A stretch of 64,000 nucleotides of DNA from Paenibacillus sp. DCT19 (GTDB taxonomy: Bacteria; Bacillota; Bacilli; Paenibacillales; Paenibacillaceae). The DNA lies in assembly GCF_003268635.1 (NCBI RefSeq), contig NZ_CP029639.1, positions 2,801,501 through 2,865,500 of the forward strand. The letters run 5' to 3'. The stretch's first letter is position 1, and each line of letters starts with the position of its first letter. Below the pieces are notes generated by a model, which searched no databases, was not told the DNA's origin, and saw nothing but the letters and a program-made list of their open reading frames with translations. The position numbers and the translations under genes are program-made. Below, one piece after another: positions 15,746 to 26,293 of the stretch.

Positions 15746-15790
15746 AAAGCGGCAACTCACTCATTGGAGTAGAGTTTATGCCGCTTTTTT
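15746..15790. terminator. Bidirectional terminator
   Basis: AGCGGCA (15748-15754) pairs with TGCCGCT (15779-15785), with inner ACTC/GAGT pairing, followed by six T. It lies between the convergent sigma gene and the secreted-protein gene. Confidence 0.88.
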
Positions 15791-15810
15791 GTGATTCTAA
15801 CCATGTCTGG

Positions 15811-16773
15811 TTACTCAGGAGAATATTGATCCAGAATAGATTCTATCTTGGCTTGGATGTCAGGTGTAAGCCTATCATTAGTTTGTTCCAGAAGAGTTAA
15901 CACCTGCTCTAAACTTTCAAGTATTGCGCTTTTTGTGTCAGGTTCCCTTTTCGCTAATGCTTTCTCATATGCCTGTTTCACTTCAGGAATCAATGTGCGG
16001 ATCTCATCTTCGGTGAACCAATCGTATGCGGGTGTATTATCACTTCCATAAAATAAAAAATGTACATACAAAGATAATGAATACTCTACCGCTGTCGTGC
16101 GGCTGGATTGTGGGTATGAATTCAAAAAGGCCTCCATTGCTAACGTGCGCTGGATCATTTCGCCCCAAGGAATGATAAGGGCAGCATCTGAGGTCGAAGC
16201 CTGATTTGATTCAGCAGCCATGATATCAATATACGCAGCGATGTCGGGGGCAACGTATGGTTGAAGTCTTTTGTAAGCTTCATAATTGATAATGGGATAA
16301 TATAAGCCTTCACTGGTCTCCAGTTTGTATCCGAGATCGGAAGCCTCCTGCAATAACTTACGCACCGCGGGATCTTTGATTTCTTTGAGCAAGCTACTGT
16401 ACGTCAGCTTCTGATCGTATCCTATATTGTCATGAGCTTGTGAGATCGTTGCTTGAACAGTTCCTGTATACATTTTTTCATCGATATCGGCTAATTTAAG
16501 CTTCTGTAACGTTTCCAATTGTATGGTCATCAAGGTAGCCTGTCTTGTATTAACCTTATGCACATGATTCAGCAGATATTTACGTGCCTGAATTAAACTA
16601 GCAGTCGATTTTACGGCATTATTTCGATACTTCTGGAACTGGTGGTATACTGCTTTGGATTCTGGGACAGGTGCTGCCCATGTGGTTTGTGGTATAGACA
16701 GTGCTGCACCCACAGTGGTACATCCTAATGTCAGCGCAAGAATGCCTAGTTTGATCGAAGAGTTCAATCTCAT
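15811..16773 (-). CDS. Secreted protein of unknown function
   Basis: About 320 residues. A signal peptide is clear (hydrophobic stretch KLGILALTLGCTTVGAALS, then TTWAAPVPE with a probable cut after AWA-like TWA-A). The mature part is helical and polar, with no cysteine and no motif I recognise. ATG 16773 (MRLNSS) has GGGAGG 7 bases upstream, so the upstream in-frame ATG 16788 is not the start. It is monocistronic, between hairpins. Confidence 0.8.
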   Translation of the reverse strand: MRLNSSIKLGILALTLGCTTVGAALSIPQTTWAAPVPESKAVYHQFQKYRNNAVKSTASLIQARKYLLNHVHKVNTRQATLMTIQLETLQKLKLADIDEKMYTGTVQATISQAHDNIGYDQKLTYSSLLKEIKDPAVRKLLQEASDLGYKLETSEGLYYPIINYEAYKRLQPYVAPDIAAYIDIMAAESNQASTSDAALIIPWGEMIQRTLAMEAFLNSYPQSSRTTAVEYSLSLYVHFLFYGSDNTPAYDWFTEDEIRTLIPEVKQAYEKALAKREPDTKSAILESLEQVLTLLEQTNDRLTPDIQAKIESILDQYSPE

Positions 16774-16961
16774 TCCAGTACCTCCCATGAAAAATGTAAT
16801 GTAGTTTCCCGAGTTCGTTGCGGATGTAAACCTTGAGTGGAACCAAAAATTTCAAGCTATACATAGGGTTTGCTTTGATTAAACCAGTTTGTGGAAAATC
16901 AATCAAGGTTCTATTCATTACATTTATGATTTTCAACCGGAGAACAGACGGAGAACAGACA

Positions 16962-17007
16962 AAAGAGCAGTCCTCCGACAACTCAGTGGCTGTGTGGACT
17001 GCTCTTT
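16962..17007. terminator. Terminator of the coat protein gene
   Basis: AAAGAGCAGTCC and GGACTGCTCTTT pair around a 22-base loop. On the minus strand it ends in CTCTTTTG just after the CotF-like gene. Confidence 0.85.
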
Positions 17008-17024
17008 CAATAGTTGTACGTGAT

Positions 17025-17666
17025 TTATTGGAGTGGTGCGTTGTTGCTTCGAGGCAACTGTGGAGCCCCGGTTGCGGGAACATAAGCTTTAAGCATCTGT
17101 TGTGTATCGTTTGCATTAAGCTGCGGCACCTGATAGTAAGCATGTTGATTTTGATACATAAAAATCTCGTAAGCCATCTCAACAAAATGTTGAACCTGTG
17201 AAGCGACTACGCGCCGTACAGTTGGGTTTGTTATCTCAGGGGAAGACATTGCCAGTAATGATGCATGAGATTTAATTAGACCTAACATATGACCGCTAAT
17301 TCCAGCATCCTTCACATCGGCAAGGGACTGATTGGGTTTCTTCGGTGCAGATGGCCTAAGTCCATACACTGGTGGAGTCATATTCGGAATCATATACGTA
17401 GCAGTCTCCTGAGATGGCTTCTGTCCTGTAGCAAAACATTCTGCAGTCAAGTTGTACTGCGACAACATAAAGTTGTATTGGCGATCCAAAATATCGAGCA
17501 AAGCTGTATCCACTACAAAAGTTCTAAAAATCATGTACTGGTCCAATACATTAATTGCACAACTTAATATTTCATGCATATCGAACATCTCATGTCCGCC
17601 GTGGTTCAATTGAGGGATAAACCCTGGGTTAACATGATTTGTTGGATTGATTTGATTTTGATTCAT
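17025..17666 (-). CDS. CotF-type spore coat protein
   Basis: 213 residues. The centre carries the CotF domain: HEILSCAINVLDQYMIFRTF, then QYNFMLSQYNLTAECFATGQ, a helical ferritin-like pair. The N-terminus is Asn/Gln-rich and a Pro-rich segment (PPVYGLRPSAPKKP) lies near 100-112. A second helical pair follows (SPEITNPTVRRVVASQVQ...). It is expected to be made in the mother cell during sporulation and placed in the coat. AAAGGAG precedes the ATG. It is divergent from the next gene; no clear SigE/SigK promoter was assigned. Confidence 0.88.
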   Translation of the reverse strand: MNQNQINPTNHVNPGFIPQLNHGGHEMFDMHEILSCAINVLDQYMIFRTFVVDTALLDILDRQYNFMLSQYNLTAECFATGQKPSQETATYMIPNMTPPVYGLRPSAPKKPNQSLADVKDAGISGHMLGLIKSHASLLAMSSPEITNPTVRRVVASQVQHFVEMAYEIFMYQNQHAYYQVPQLNANDTQQMLKAYVPATGAPQLPRSNNAPLQ

Positions 17667-17804
17667 GTGAATTTAATTCTCCTTTGGGAAATGGTATGAT
17701 TCTATTATGTTTATTTCCAGTCAAATTATGTATTGTAGGAGGAAACTTAATCATTTTCAGAAGAGTCCTATCATTTTAGTTTAATGTCAAGTGGAGGAAG
17801 ATCA

Positions 17805-18491
17805 TTGAGAGAGCTGAACTACGTTAAAATTTTTATTTATCTAAGTATAGTTACTGTTGTCACGGTAGGTTTATATTTTGTTACTGCAGCTTGGCTAGAT
17901 CAGAGATATTTTCGATTTTTGATCTGGAATCTGTTTTTGGGATGGATTCCGTTTATATTCTCCTATGTAGCTTATGGCTTTAGTCATGCCAAATGGAGAG
18001 GAGCCCCATGGCTTGCGATTGCAAGCGGTGCATTATGGCTGTTATTTTTCCCGAATTCATCCTATATCGTAACAGATCTCATTCATCTGACGGCTCGAAG
18101 CTCGCGTTATTATGGTGGTCATGGTCTGAACTTTACGTATTGGTATGACTTGATTGTTGTGCTCATGTTTGTCTGGGTTGGATTATTGATTGGATTTCTC
18201 TCGATGTATCAGCTTCAGGAAGTAATCTATCGGAGAGTTGGACGGATGGCATCTTGGATTTTTGTATTGGCGGGTTGTGCACTAGGAAGTTATGGTGTCC
18301 TCCTTGGACGAGTCTACCGGTTAAACAGCTGGGATGCATTAACGAACCGCTCCTCACTCATCGCATTGATGCAAGAAAGTGTAAGTCGTCCATCCCTGGC
18401 GTTCTGTATGTTCTTTGGCACGTTTATTCTGACTATCTATGCAACACTGTACTATCTGATCAACACAAGATCTACACGGATGAGTAGTTGA
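17805..18491 (+). CDS. DUF1361 family membrane protein
   Basis: About 228 residues with six to seven hydrophobic segments. Family-type motifs include WNLFLGWIPFIFSY, LWLLFFPNSSYIVTDLIHL and YWYDLIVVLMFVWVGLLIG. The function of DUF1361 is unknown. I prefer TTG 17805, because GTGGAGG lies 8 bases before it and falls inside the reading frame that begins at ATG 17784, which has no ribosome site of its own. Confidence 0.83.
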   Translation: MRELNYVKIFIYLSIVTVVTVGLYFVTAAWLDQRYFRFLIWNLFLGWIPFIFSYVAYGFSHAKWRGAPWLAIASGALWLLFFPNSSYIVTDLIHLTARSSRYYGGHGLNFTYWYDLIVVLMFVWVGLLIGFLSMYQLQEVIYRRVGRMASWIFVLAGCALGSYGVLLGRVYRLNSWDALTNRSSLIALMQESVSRPSLAFCMFFGTFILTIYATLYYLINTRSTRMSS

Positions 18492-18541
18492 TTGAACGAG
18501 GTGAAGTTGGAGAATCAAAATGACGAACGGAGGATGATGGA

Positions 18542-19561
18542 GTGACAAGTATAACGAATGTAATACGTAAGGTAGAGGAAGTTATGGAGGAAAAGGACTT
18601 TTCCGGTGTAGTATTATTACAGCAAAATGGAAAAACTCTCTTCTCGAAGGCTCGCGGATACGCCAATCGTAGTGAACAGATCTCGAATACAAGTGGAACG
18701 CGATTTGGCATTGCCTCAGGCTGTAAAGTTTTTACTGCGGTGAGTATAGGTCAGCTGATTGAGCAGGGGAAATTTTCTTACGAGAGTCGTCTAGTTGATG
18801 TATTGAACATTGAATTTCCTCTGTGGGATAAAGAGATTACGGTACATCAGTTATTGACACATACTGCGGGCATCCCTGATTACTTTGATGAAGAAGTCAT
18901 GGAGGATTTCGCGGAGCTATGGCAGGAGCGACCAGTCTATATGATGCAACAATTACATGACTTTTTGCCAATGTTCCAGAACTTAGCAATGAAATCTGCG
19001 CCAGGCGAACGCTTCCACTATAACAACGCAGGTTATATTGTGCTGGGGCTCATTGTTGAACAACAATCAGGTCAATCCTTCACTGAATATGTGGAAGCAC
19101 ATATTTTCAAACCAAGCGGCATGAAGGATTCTGGTTATTTTCGAACAGATCAGTTACCTTCTGACACGGCCATTGGTTATGTTGATCAGGAAGACGGTAC
19201 GTGGAACACAAATATCTTCTCGATCCCGGTTCAAGGCGGGTCTGACGGCGGAGCCTATGTCACCGCGCAGGATATGATTCATTTCTGGAATGCATTGTTG
19301 GGACATACATTGTTAACGGAGGAGAGCACTCGGAAGCTACTTACTCCGTATTCGCATCAAGAGGATGATGATTATTACGGACGAGGAATCTGGATTGACC
19401 AAAAAGGGGAAGAGATCTTCAAGTATCATGTCATGGGATTTGATCCTGGGGTGTCATTTATGTCCTCTGTGTATCCGGCACAAGGCATTCAACTCGTTGT
19501 ATTATCGAATCAGGAGTGGGGCCGTATCCAGTCACGGTTGCTATTGAAGAATCACTTTTGA
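18542..19561 (+). CDS. Serine hydrolase of the class C beta-lactamase/penicillin-binding fold
   Basis: 339 residues. The active-site motif S59-G-C-K62 (SxxK) and the YxN motif (FHYNNAGY) are present, with the family segments HQLLTHTAGIPDYF and GGSDGGAYVTAQDM. There is no signal peptide, so it is cytosolic; esterase or peptidase activity on an unknown substrate is expected rather than antibiotic resistance. The start is GTG with GGAGG 8 bases upstream. It lies 50 bases after the DUF1361 gene and may be cotranscribed. Confidence 0.88.
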   Translation: MTSITNVIRKVEEVMEEKDFSGVVLLQQNGKTLFSKARGYANRSEQISNTSGTRFGIASGCKVFTAVSIGQLIEQGKFSYESRLVDVLNIEFPLWDKEITVHQLLTHTAGIPDYFDEEVMEDFAELWQERPVYMMQQLHDFLPMFQNLAMKSAPGERFHYNNAGYIVLGLIVEQQSGQSFTEYVEAHIFKPSGMKDSGYFRTDQLPSDTAIGYVDQEDGTWNTNIFSIPVQGGSDGGAYVTAQDMIHFWNALLGHTLLTEESTRKLLTPYSHQEDDDYYGRGIWIDQKGEEIFKYHVMGFDPGVSFMSSVYPAQGIQLVVLSNQEWGRIQSRLLLKNHF

Positions 19562-19572
19562 TTTAGTGGAAG

Positions 19573-19622
19573 AAGAACCCTCAACCCGGTAGGTCATTCC
19601 TAACGAGACGAGGGTTCTTTGT
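19573..19622. terminator. Terminator after the serine hydrolase gene
   Basis: AGAACCCTC pairs with GAGGGTTCT around a 27-base loop, then TTTGTT. It lies between convergent genes. Confidence 0.75.
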
Positions 19623-19646
19623 TATGGCAAGGAAACACTTTGACAG

Positions 19647-20666
19647 TCATAGATAACGCAACAATTGAGGAGCGATTAACCTTGGAAACACATCCAAAGG
19701 AGGCTTCTCTTTTTTACGTTTATCATTGGTCAGCACCACAACCAGTTCAAGCGCGGGCACGATATATACGAATTGACCGCCAAATCCACGAGCGTAATAG
19801 TAGTTGAACGAAGGTAAGGCAAGGTCTGAAGCAGCCATGGTTGTGGTAGATTGTACGCTTGTAGGATGCTCATCCTCTATGAATGGAGAAGACTCTGCTG
19901 AACAGGTATCGACCCACCAATGCCAAGCATAATATCCGTGATTAGGAGGGGACACCGCGATTGCAGGGGTGGTGGATCGTTCCACCAGATCTTGCGTAAT
20001 TAATGTTTCGCCATTCCACTGACCTCTCTGCAGGAACAGCATACCGAACTTAAGCAAATCCATGGGCAGCATTTTAAGACCGAAACCACCAGTGTGCACG
20101 CCTTGAGGGTCACTTTCCCATTCATAATCTATAATTCCCAGTGGTTCAAATAAATAGTGTTCTGCAAACGTATTGACGCTCATGCCGGTTTGCTGCATCA
20201 GAATCGCTGATAAGATCTGTGATACGCCAGAATTATATTCCATGTGTGTACCTGGTGCATGGCTTAAGGTCTGTTCCAATGCAAAATGAACCCAATGATC
20301 CGTGCGTGTCATACGTGGAAACGAATTTTGTCCTCCGAACTCATCCCAGTTGAACCCAGCTGTCATCGTTAATAATTGCTCCAGTGTGATCTGTGGTTTT
20401 CTTGCATCTGCGTCAGTCTGAACTTCTGGGAAGAAGAACGAGAGCGGGGTTGATGCGTCTGGAATCTTGCCTTGATCCATCGCTATGCAGATCAGTGCGG
20501 AGAGCACGCTTTTCGTACAGGAATTAACTTTTGCCTTACTTGTCTGCGCTTCTTCGTTACGGTAATGCTGGTAGATCAATTCTCCTTTTACACTGACGAG
20601 ACAGCTTCTCAGGTCTAATGTGGGAATGATTGAATGTAACATGTCATGTATAGATGAAAGATTCAT
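19647..20666 (-). CDS. Serine hydrolase of the class C beta-lactamase fold
   Basis: 339 residues from ATG 20666, preferred because GAGAGG lies 6 bases upstream (the frame extends to 20726). The SxxK motif is S49-C-T-K52 and the YxN motif is YNS (MEYNSGVSQIL), with TMTAGFNWDEFGG and GGFGLKMLPMDLLKFG typical of the family. There is no signal peptide. It is only distantly similar to its neighbour at 18542, so it is not a recent duplicate. The substrate is unknown. Confidence 0.87.
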   Translation of the reverse strand: MNLSSIHDMLHSIIPTLDLRSCLVSVKGELIYQHYRNEEAQTSKAKVNSCTKSVLSALICIAMDQGKIPDASTPLSFFFPEVQTDADARKPQITLEQLLTMTAGFNWDEFGGQNSFPRMTRTDHWVHFALEQTLSHAPGTHMEYNSGVSQILSAILMQQTGMSVNTFAEHYLFEPLGIIDYEWESDPQGVHTGGFGLKMLPMDLLKFGMLFLQRGQWNGETLITQDLVERSTTPAIAVSPPNHGYYAWHWWVDTCSAESSPFIEDEHPTSVQSTTTMAASDLALPSFNYYYARGFGGQFVYIVPALELVVVLTNDKRKKEKPPLDVFPRLIAPQLLRYL

Positions 20667-21005
20667 AGTGTCCTCTCTGTCGCTCAGTTTTTGTCGTACA
20701 CCATTAAGTCGAATAGGAGTGTCCATTATCTTAGCATAGGATCGGAGCGAAGCTCAATAACGGCAGCATGTTCACGACAATGAATCACCACATAAACCTA
20801 ATTTCTTCCTCTACGAATCAATGTTCCGCCATCCTCAGGCATTATCATCAACCTGGACTGGAGACTGATTTCAATTCTCCTTCTTATTGATACACTGGAG
20901 AATAACTACAAATGAATTGAGGTGATTCAGCACACAAACGTTGAAGTTACATATCATGTCCCGCGCGTATCTACGTGATACCAGACAAAGGAGAAATGAA
21001 CAATC

Positions 21006-23341
21006 ATGCTAGCACGGATGCTACAAAATGAGTTTAGGCGAAAAAAAGGAATCACGCTCACATTATTTATGTTTGTTCTATTGGCGGCCATATTAGTCGC
21101 ATCAGGCACCCGAATGATTATGGAGTTAAGCACGTCAATTCAACATTTATTCACAGAATCTAAGACTCCGCATGTGGTGCAGATGCATTCTGGGGAACTG
21201 GACAGGAACAAGGTGAGTCAATGGACACAGGCCAATGACCTCGTGGCTCAACACCAGATCGTAGATATGATTAACGTCGATGGTTCCCATGTTTACTTTG
21301 GAGCGGAATCTGAGAAGGGCAGCATTATGGATATGGATTTTGTTGTTCAAAATAAGGAATTCGACTATTTGCTTAATATGAACAATGAAAAGATTCAGGT
21401 GAATGAAGGGGAAATTGCTGTTCCCGTTTACTATCTCCAGGAGAAACAACTGCAACTCGGGACAGTGTCGTTATTCAAGACGGTTCGTTCAACCGATCCT
21501 ACCGCATCGTAGATTTTGTTCGAGATGCACAGATGAATCCGTCGATTATTCATTCCAAACGGTTTGTGATTAGCCCTCAGGACTTTCAAATGCTCAAGCA
21601 AAGAACGGGAGAGACGGAGTACCTCATTGAATTTAGACTTGTAGATCCGAATAAAACGAACGAATTCATTCAGACCTATCAAAATGCAGCTCTACCCAAT
21701 TCAGGGCCACTCGTCACCTATAGTTTGTTTCAATTGCTGAATGCACTGACAGATGGGGTTGTTGCAGCAGTAATTATTATGGTCAGTATAATTTTAATTG
21801 TGATCGCAGTCTGTTGTATACGGTTTACAATGCTGGCAACGATTGAAGAAGATTATCGGGAGATCAGTGTTATGAAAGCCATCGGTGTATCTGGACGTGA
21901 TATTCGAACGTTGTATTTAAGCAAATATGTCGTTATAGCGGGTCTGGCATGTATTGTGGGTTACCTGTCCTCTATATATGTGAATAGATTGTTCACGTCC
22001 AACATTATGCTGTATATGGGATCAGCTCCAGCAACATGGCTGAATGAAGCATTGTCCCTATTCGCCGTTATTACTATTTTTGCTATTGTCCTAGGATGTT
22101 GCATCTTAGTGCTCCGTCGTTTCAATCAGATCTCTGCGATCGAGGGGCTACGGTCAGGGAGCCTTGGTGATACGGATGTATCCACAATGAAGTTAAGTTT
22201 ATCTAACAGCAGGTGGTCACGTTCTGTTCCCGTTTTCTTGGCTTTACAAGATGTGATTCAACGTAAGAGGTTGTACCGACTGTTACTGCTTGTGTTTACA
22301 GTTAGCTCCTTAATCATAATTGTCCCTGTTAATTTCCTGAACACCTTGCGGGCACCTAGCTTCATTTCATATATGGGTGTCGGTCAGAGTGATATTCGCA
22401 TTGATCTGCGCTATTCCGAAGATGTGGAGCAGAGATATGCCGAGTTACTCGAACATGTACGGACAGACAGCGATGTGCTGAGATATTCACCACTTGTAAC
22501 TACCCAATTCAACGTTCGCAACAATGAAGGAGGGTATGACCAAATAAGTGTCGAGACAGGGGACTTCAGTATCTTCCCTTTATCTTATCTGAGTGGCTTG
22601 GCACCCAAAACCGATAATGAGATTGCGCTATCTGATGCTAATAGTCGTGAGTTGGATAAAAAGGTAGGAGATTCTATTGTACTTATGGTAGAAGATCGGG
22701 AGAAAACTATGGTCGTTAGTGGAATATACCAGGACGTCACCAATGGTGGAAAGACTGCAAAAGCACTACTGCCGTATGACAAGAATCGTGTGCTCTGGTA
22801 TGTGGTTAGCTTGGATCTGAAGGATGCAAGTCAGATTACAGATAAAATTGCTGCGTATGAGCAGGCATTTTCGCCGGCAAAGGTCACCGATTTACAGGGA
22901 TATTTACATCAAACACTTGGCGGCACCATTGATCAGTTGAAACGGATTACGATAGCCGTGCTTGTTGTGGCTGTGTTGGTCTCCATTCTCATTACGTCGT
23001 TATTTCTCCGAATGCTTGTAGCTAAGGATCATGGAGATATTGCCATCTTACGAAGCTTGGGCTTCGCTCTCTCTAACATCAGGTTAAAATATGTCATGAT
23101 CACCCTCATCGTATTAGGTATCGGCGTACTTGCGGGTACGATTCTAGCAAATACCGCGGGACCATTGCTCATCAGCGCAATTATGTCCTCATTCGGTGCA
23201 TCCCATATGGAGTTTGTCATCAATCCGTTGCAAGCGTACATCCTATGTCCTCTAATGCTGGCAAGTGCTATCACCATAGCTGCTTTGCTCAGTATTCAGT
23301 CCATTCGAGAAGCGAGCATTGTCAAAATGATTGTTGAATAA
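21006..23341 (+). CDS. FtsX-type ABC transporter permease (one frameshift)
   Basis: About 778 residues when one G is restored to the run at 21459-21461 (the reading then continues LGDSVVIQDGSFNRSY). It has an N-terminal helix, a MacB-like extracytoplasmic domain, and FtsX domains with helices near 240-400 and 640-778. The helix loops EEDYREISVMKAIGVSGRDI and DHGDIAILRSLGFALSNI are the coupling motifs of FtsX permeases. It forms a transporter with the ATPase that follows; exporters of this type move lipids, peptides or antibiotics. With the TetR and MFS genes downstream, a resistance role is plausible. Confidence 0.9.
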
Positions 23342-23352
23342 GGAGAATGAAC

Positions 23353-24117
23353 ATGACAACGATATTAGAAGCCAAACACGTGAATAAGTCGTATACGGTT
23401 CATCAGCATGAGGAACACCAGATTCTAAAAGATATTAATCTGCTATTAAAACAAGGGGAGTTTGTCACCATTATGGGTCCTTCGGGTTCAGGCAAATCTA
23501 CACTATTGTACAATATCAGCGGTATGGATCAGGTTAGTGAAGGAAGTGTTTACTTTGCAGGGGAGAAGATCTCTGCGTTGTCTGAGAAAAAATTGTCGAA
23601 GCTGCGGTTGAACAAGATGGGTTTTATTTTCCAGCATAGTCATCTATTGAAAAACCTGAACTTGCTCGACAATGTTTTGTTATCGGCATATTTGGCTAAG
23701 AACAGCAGCAAAGAGGTTATCGGTGCACGAGCGCTCAGATTAATGAAACAAATGGGTGTGGATGGGTTGGCCAGCCACAACATTACACAGGCTTCGGGAG
23801 GACAATTGCAGCGCATTTCGATCTGCCGAGCGTTAATTAACAATCCAGACATTTTGTTTGGCGACGAGCCAACAGGAGCACTGAATTCAAGCACAACTGC
23901 GGAAATTATGGATATACTGCACGATATTAATGCTGCGGGTACAACGATTTTGCTTGTGACTCACGACGTCAGAGTGGCAGCCAGATCCCAGAGGGTATTA
24001 TTTATGCTGGATGGCAAGCTTGTAGCCGAGCGTAACATGGGGAAATATAACAAGCAGCAGAACATCAGAGCAAGGGAAGCGGCTTTATCTGATTGGCTCA
24101 CCGAGCAAGGGTTCTAA
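23353..24117 (+). CDS. ABC transporter ATP-binding protein
   Basis: About 254 residues with Walker A (GPSGSGKST), Q loop (FIFQHSH), a signature with a first-residue change (ASGGQLQR instead of LSGGQ), Walker B (ILFGDEPTGAL) and H loop (LLVTHD). It belongs to the MacB/LolD-like group. Of two in-frame ATGs, 23347 is 1 base from AGGAG while 23353 is 7 bases away, so the second is chosen. The ribosome site overlaps the permease stop codon, so both products are made together. Confidence 0.93.
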   Translation: MTTILEAKHVNKSYTVHQHEEHQILKDINLLLKQGEFVTIMGPSGSGKSTLLYNISGMDQVSEGSVYFAGEKISALSEKKLSKLRLNKMGFIFQHSHLLKNLNLLDNVLLSAYLAKNSSKEVIGARALRLMKQMGVDGLASHNITQASGGQLQRISICRALINNPDILFGDEPTGALNSSTTAEIMDILHDINAAGTTILLVTHDVRVAARSQRVLFMLDGKLVAERNMGKYNKQQNIRAREAALSDWLTEQGF

Positions 24118-24139
24118 ATTGGCACAATTATGACTAGAA

Positions 24140-24158
24140 TAGACCGACAGTCGGTCTA
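24140..24158. promoter_or_regulatory. Perfect 19-bp palindrome, probable TetR operator
   Basis: TAGACCGACAGTCGGTCTA (9-1-9) lies 21 bases before the TetR start codon. Position and form fit autoregulation by the TetR protein. The core GACCGACAGTCGGTC resembles operators of TetR proteins from other Bacillales. Confidence 0.82.
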
Positions 24159-24179
24159 ATGCTATTGGAGGTCGAACAC

Positions 24180-24817
24180 ATGAGGATCATCAAAAATCCA
24201 GAGGAGCGTCGGAATGAAATATTGGATGCAGCCGAGACACTGTTTATTGCGAAAGGGTATACCAAAACGACAATAATTGATATTTTACAGGCGGTGAATA
24301 TCGCCAAAGGCACGTTTTATCATTATTTTCAATCCAAAGAAGAGGTCATGAATGCCGTCGTGATGCGCTTTATCGCCGTTGGTGTAAATGCAGCGAAGCG
24401 CATTGCGGAGGATGATTCTTTAGATGCACATACCAAGATTTTAACATTATTACAGCTCAAGGACAGGATGTGGGCAACAAGGAACAATTCATCGAAGAAT
24501 TACACCAAGTCCATAACGTAGAGATGCATCAGAAAAGTTTGGTGGAAACGATTCTGCAGCTCAGTCCGATCTTGACAGAAGTGATTGAACAAGGCATTCG
24601 GGAAGGGGTGTTTCATACTCCGGCGCCAAGAGAAGTGGTTGAGTTTTTGCTAGTCTCGTCACAGTTTTTATTGGATCAGGGCATATTCCAGTGGACAGAG
24701 GAGGAACTGCAACGCAAAGTCGAAGCGTTTATGTATATTCTGGAATGCACACTTGGTGCGGAAAAAGGGAGTTTCTCGTACATCATGGAGAGATATCGCC
24801 CGAATGAATTAAATTAG
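24180..24817 (+). CDS. TetR family regulator (one frameshift)
   Basis: About 212 residues after adding one G to the run at 24472-24474 (the reading becomes LKDRMWGNKEQFIEE). The N-terminal HTH is typical: ILDAAETLFIAKGYTKTTI then VNIAKGTFYHYFQSKEEV. The helical C-terminus would bind an unknown ligand. ATG 24180 with GGAGG 8 bases upstream is preferred to ATG 24159, which lies at the edge of the palindrome. It probably represses itself and the MFS gene 13 bases downstream, and perhaps the ABC genes. Confidence 0.9.
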
Positions 24818-24830
24818 GGGGGGTAATCCT

Positions 24831-26155
24831 ATGGAATTCACCGAACATCAATCATTTGGTAAATTTCTAATTGTATGGTTTGGGCAGCTGATCTCGACAA
24901 TCGGCATTGGACTTACGGCATTTTCACTTGGTGTCTATGCTTTTGAACAAACGAGTACAGCGACTTCGGTAGCCCTAATTACTTTGTTCACCTTTTTACC
25001 AAATATCTTATTGCGTCCAATTGGAGGTGTGCTCGCGGATCGATATGATCGTCGAACGATGATGGTCATTGGAGATTTAGGGTCTGCGACAGGGTTACTC
25101 TTTATTTTAGCCATGATCATGACAGGAAATATCGAGGTGTGGCACATTTATGTTGGTGTTGCATTCAGCTCTGTATTTTCAGCTATTCAAAGTCCTGCCT
25201 ATAAAGCATCGGCTACCGATCTGTTGGCAAAAGAGCAATTTTCCAAAGGCAGTGGCTTGTTACAGCTCGCTGAATCCTCCAAATTTCTATTATCACCCAT
25301 TATTGCAGGCATTCTACTTACGATCACTTCAATTGAAGTTATTTTAATCATTAATATGCTTACCTTCCTTATCGCCATTCTGGCTGTACTTGTCATTCGG
25401 AGAAGCACCAAAGTGGATCGAGATGCTAGGGAAGAGAAGCCTTGGTTCACAGATCTTATCGAAGGCTGGCTCGAAGTGACCACGAATAAGGGTGTGCTGC
25501 TGCTCGTCATCATTATTTCAATGGTTACGTTCTATCTTGGATTCTTGGAAACACTCATCGGTCCAATGATCCTATCGTTCTCGGATGCCAAGACGTTGGG
25601 AATGTTTCAATCCATTAGCGCAATCGGTATGCTGATTAGCAGCCTGTGCATTGGTATTTTTACAATGACTAAGAAATATGCCAGTGTATTAGTAATTGGT
25701 TTAGTTATGTCAGGTATTTCGTTTTCCCTTATAGGTGTATCGACGAATCTCTACTTTATTATCTTTGCCGGATTCTTGTTCCTGGCGTCCCTTCCTTTTG
25801 TGAATATGAGTGCTGATGTGTTGGTACGTAACAACATTGCTAACGAAAAGCAGGGCAGGGTATGGGGCATTATCGGAATTCTCTCTCAATTAGGATTTAT
25901 CGTATCTTATAGCCTAGCGGGTTTCCTGGCAGATCGTGTGTTTAATCCGTTGCTTGTTGAAGGGGGAGCCCTTTCTACGACCTTAGGTTCCATTATTGGC
26001 GTTGGACCTGGCAGAGGTATTGCTTTGTTATTTATTATTGGGGAGTGTTTGTGGTCATTATGGCTGTCATCACTTCTCGGTTAAAGCCGATTAAGCTTCT
26101 GGAGCATGGTATGGAAATGTTGCCCGCGGAGCCTGTAGGTCTAATACAAGATTGA
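24831..26155 (+). CDS. MFS efflux transporter (one frameshift near the C-terminus)
   Basis: About 441 residues with 12 hydrophobic segments and the loop 2-3 motif GGVLADRYDRRTMMVIGD, as in MFS drug/macrolide exporters. The unbroken frame stops at 26084, but adding one G to the run at 26040-26043 gives a last helix and a soluble tail ending EPVGLIQD at 26155. GGGGGG precedes the ATG. It directly follows the TetR gene, which probably controls it. The substrate is unknown. Confidence 0.9.
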
Positions 26156-26293
26156 AGACATAGTCAATGACTATCGCTACGCTCAAAGGCAGGCTACTGG
26201 ATAAGGTGTAAGCATTCAATCGTCAAGAGTAACGTGATAAACTTATGAGAGTGATTATGGTAATTTTTACTTTTCTCATAGGAGGTTACATCT

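Noticed and set aside
21006..23341. Two separate ABC permease genes
   Set aside because: The halves join in one family sequence when a single G is restored at 21459-21461; the second half alone starts inside the extracytoplasmic domain.
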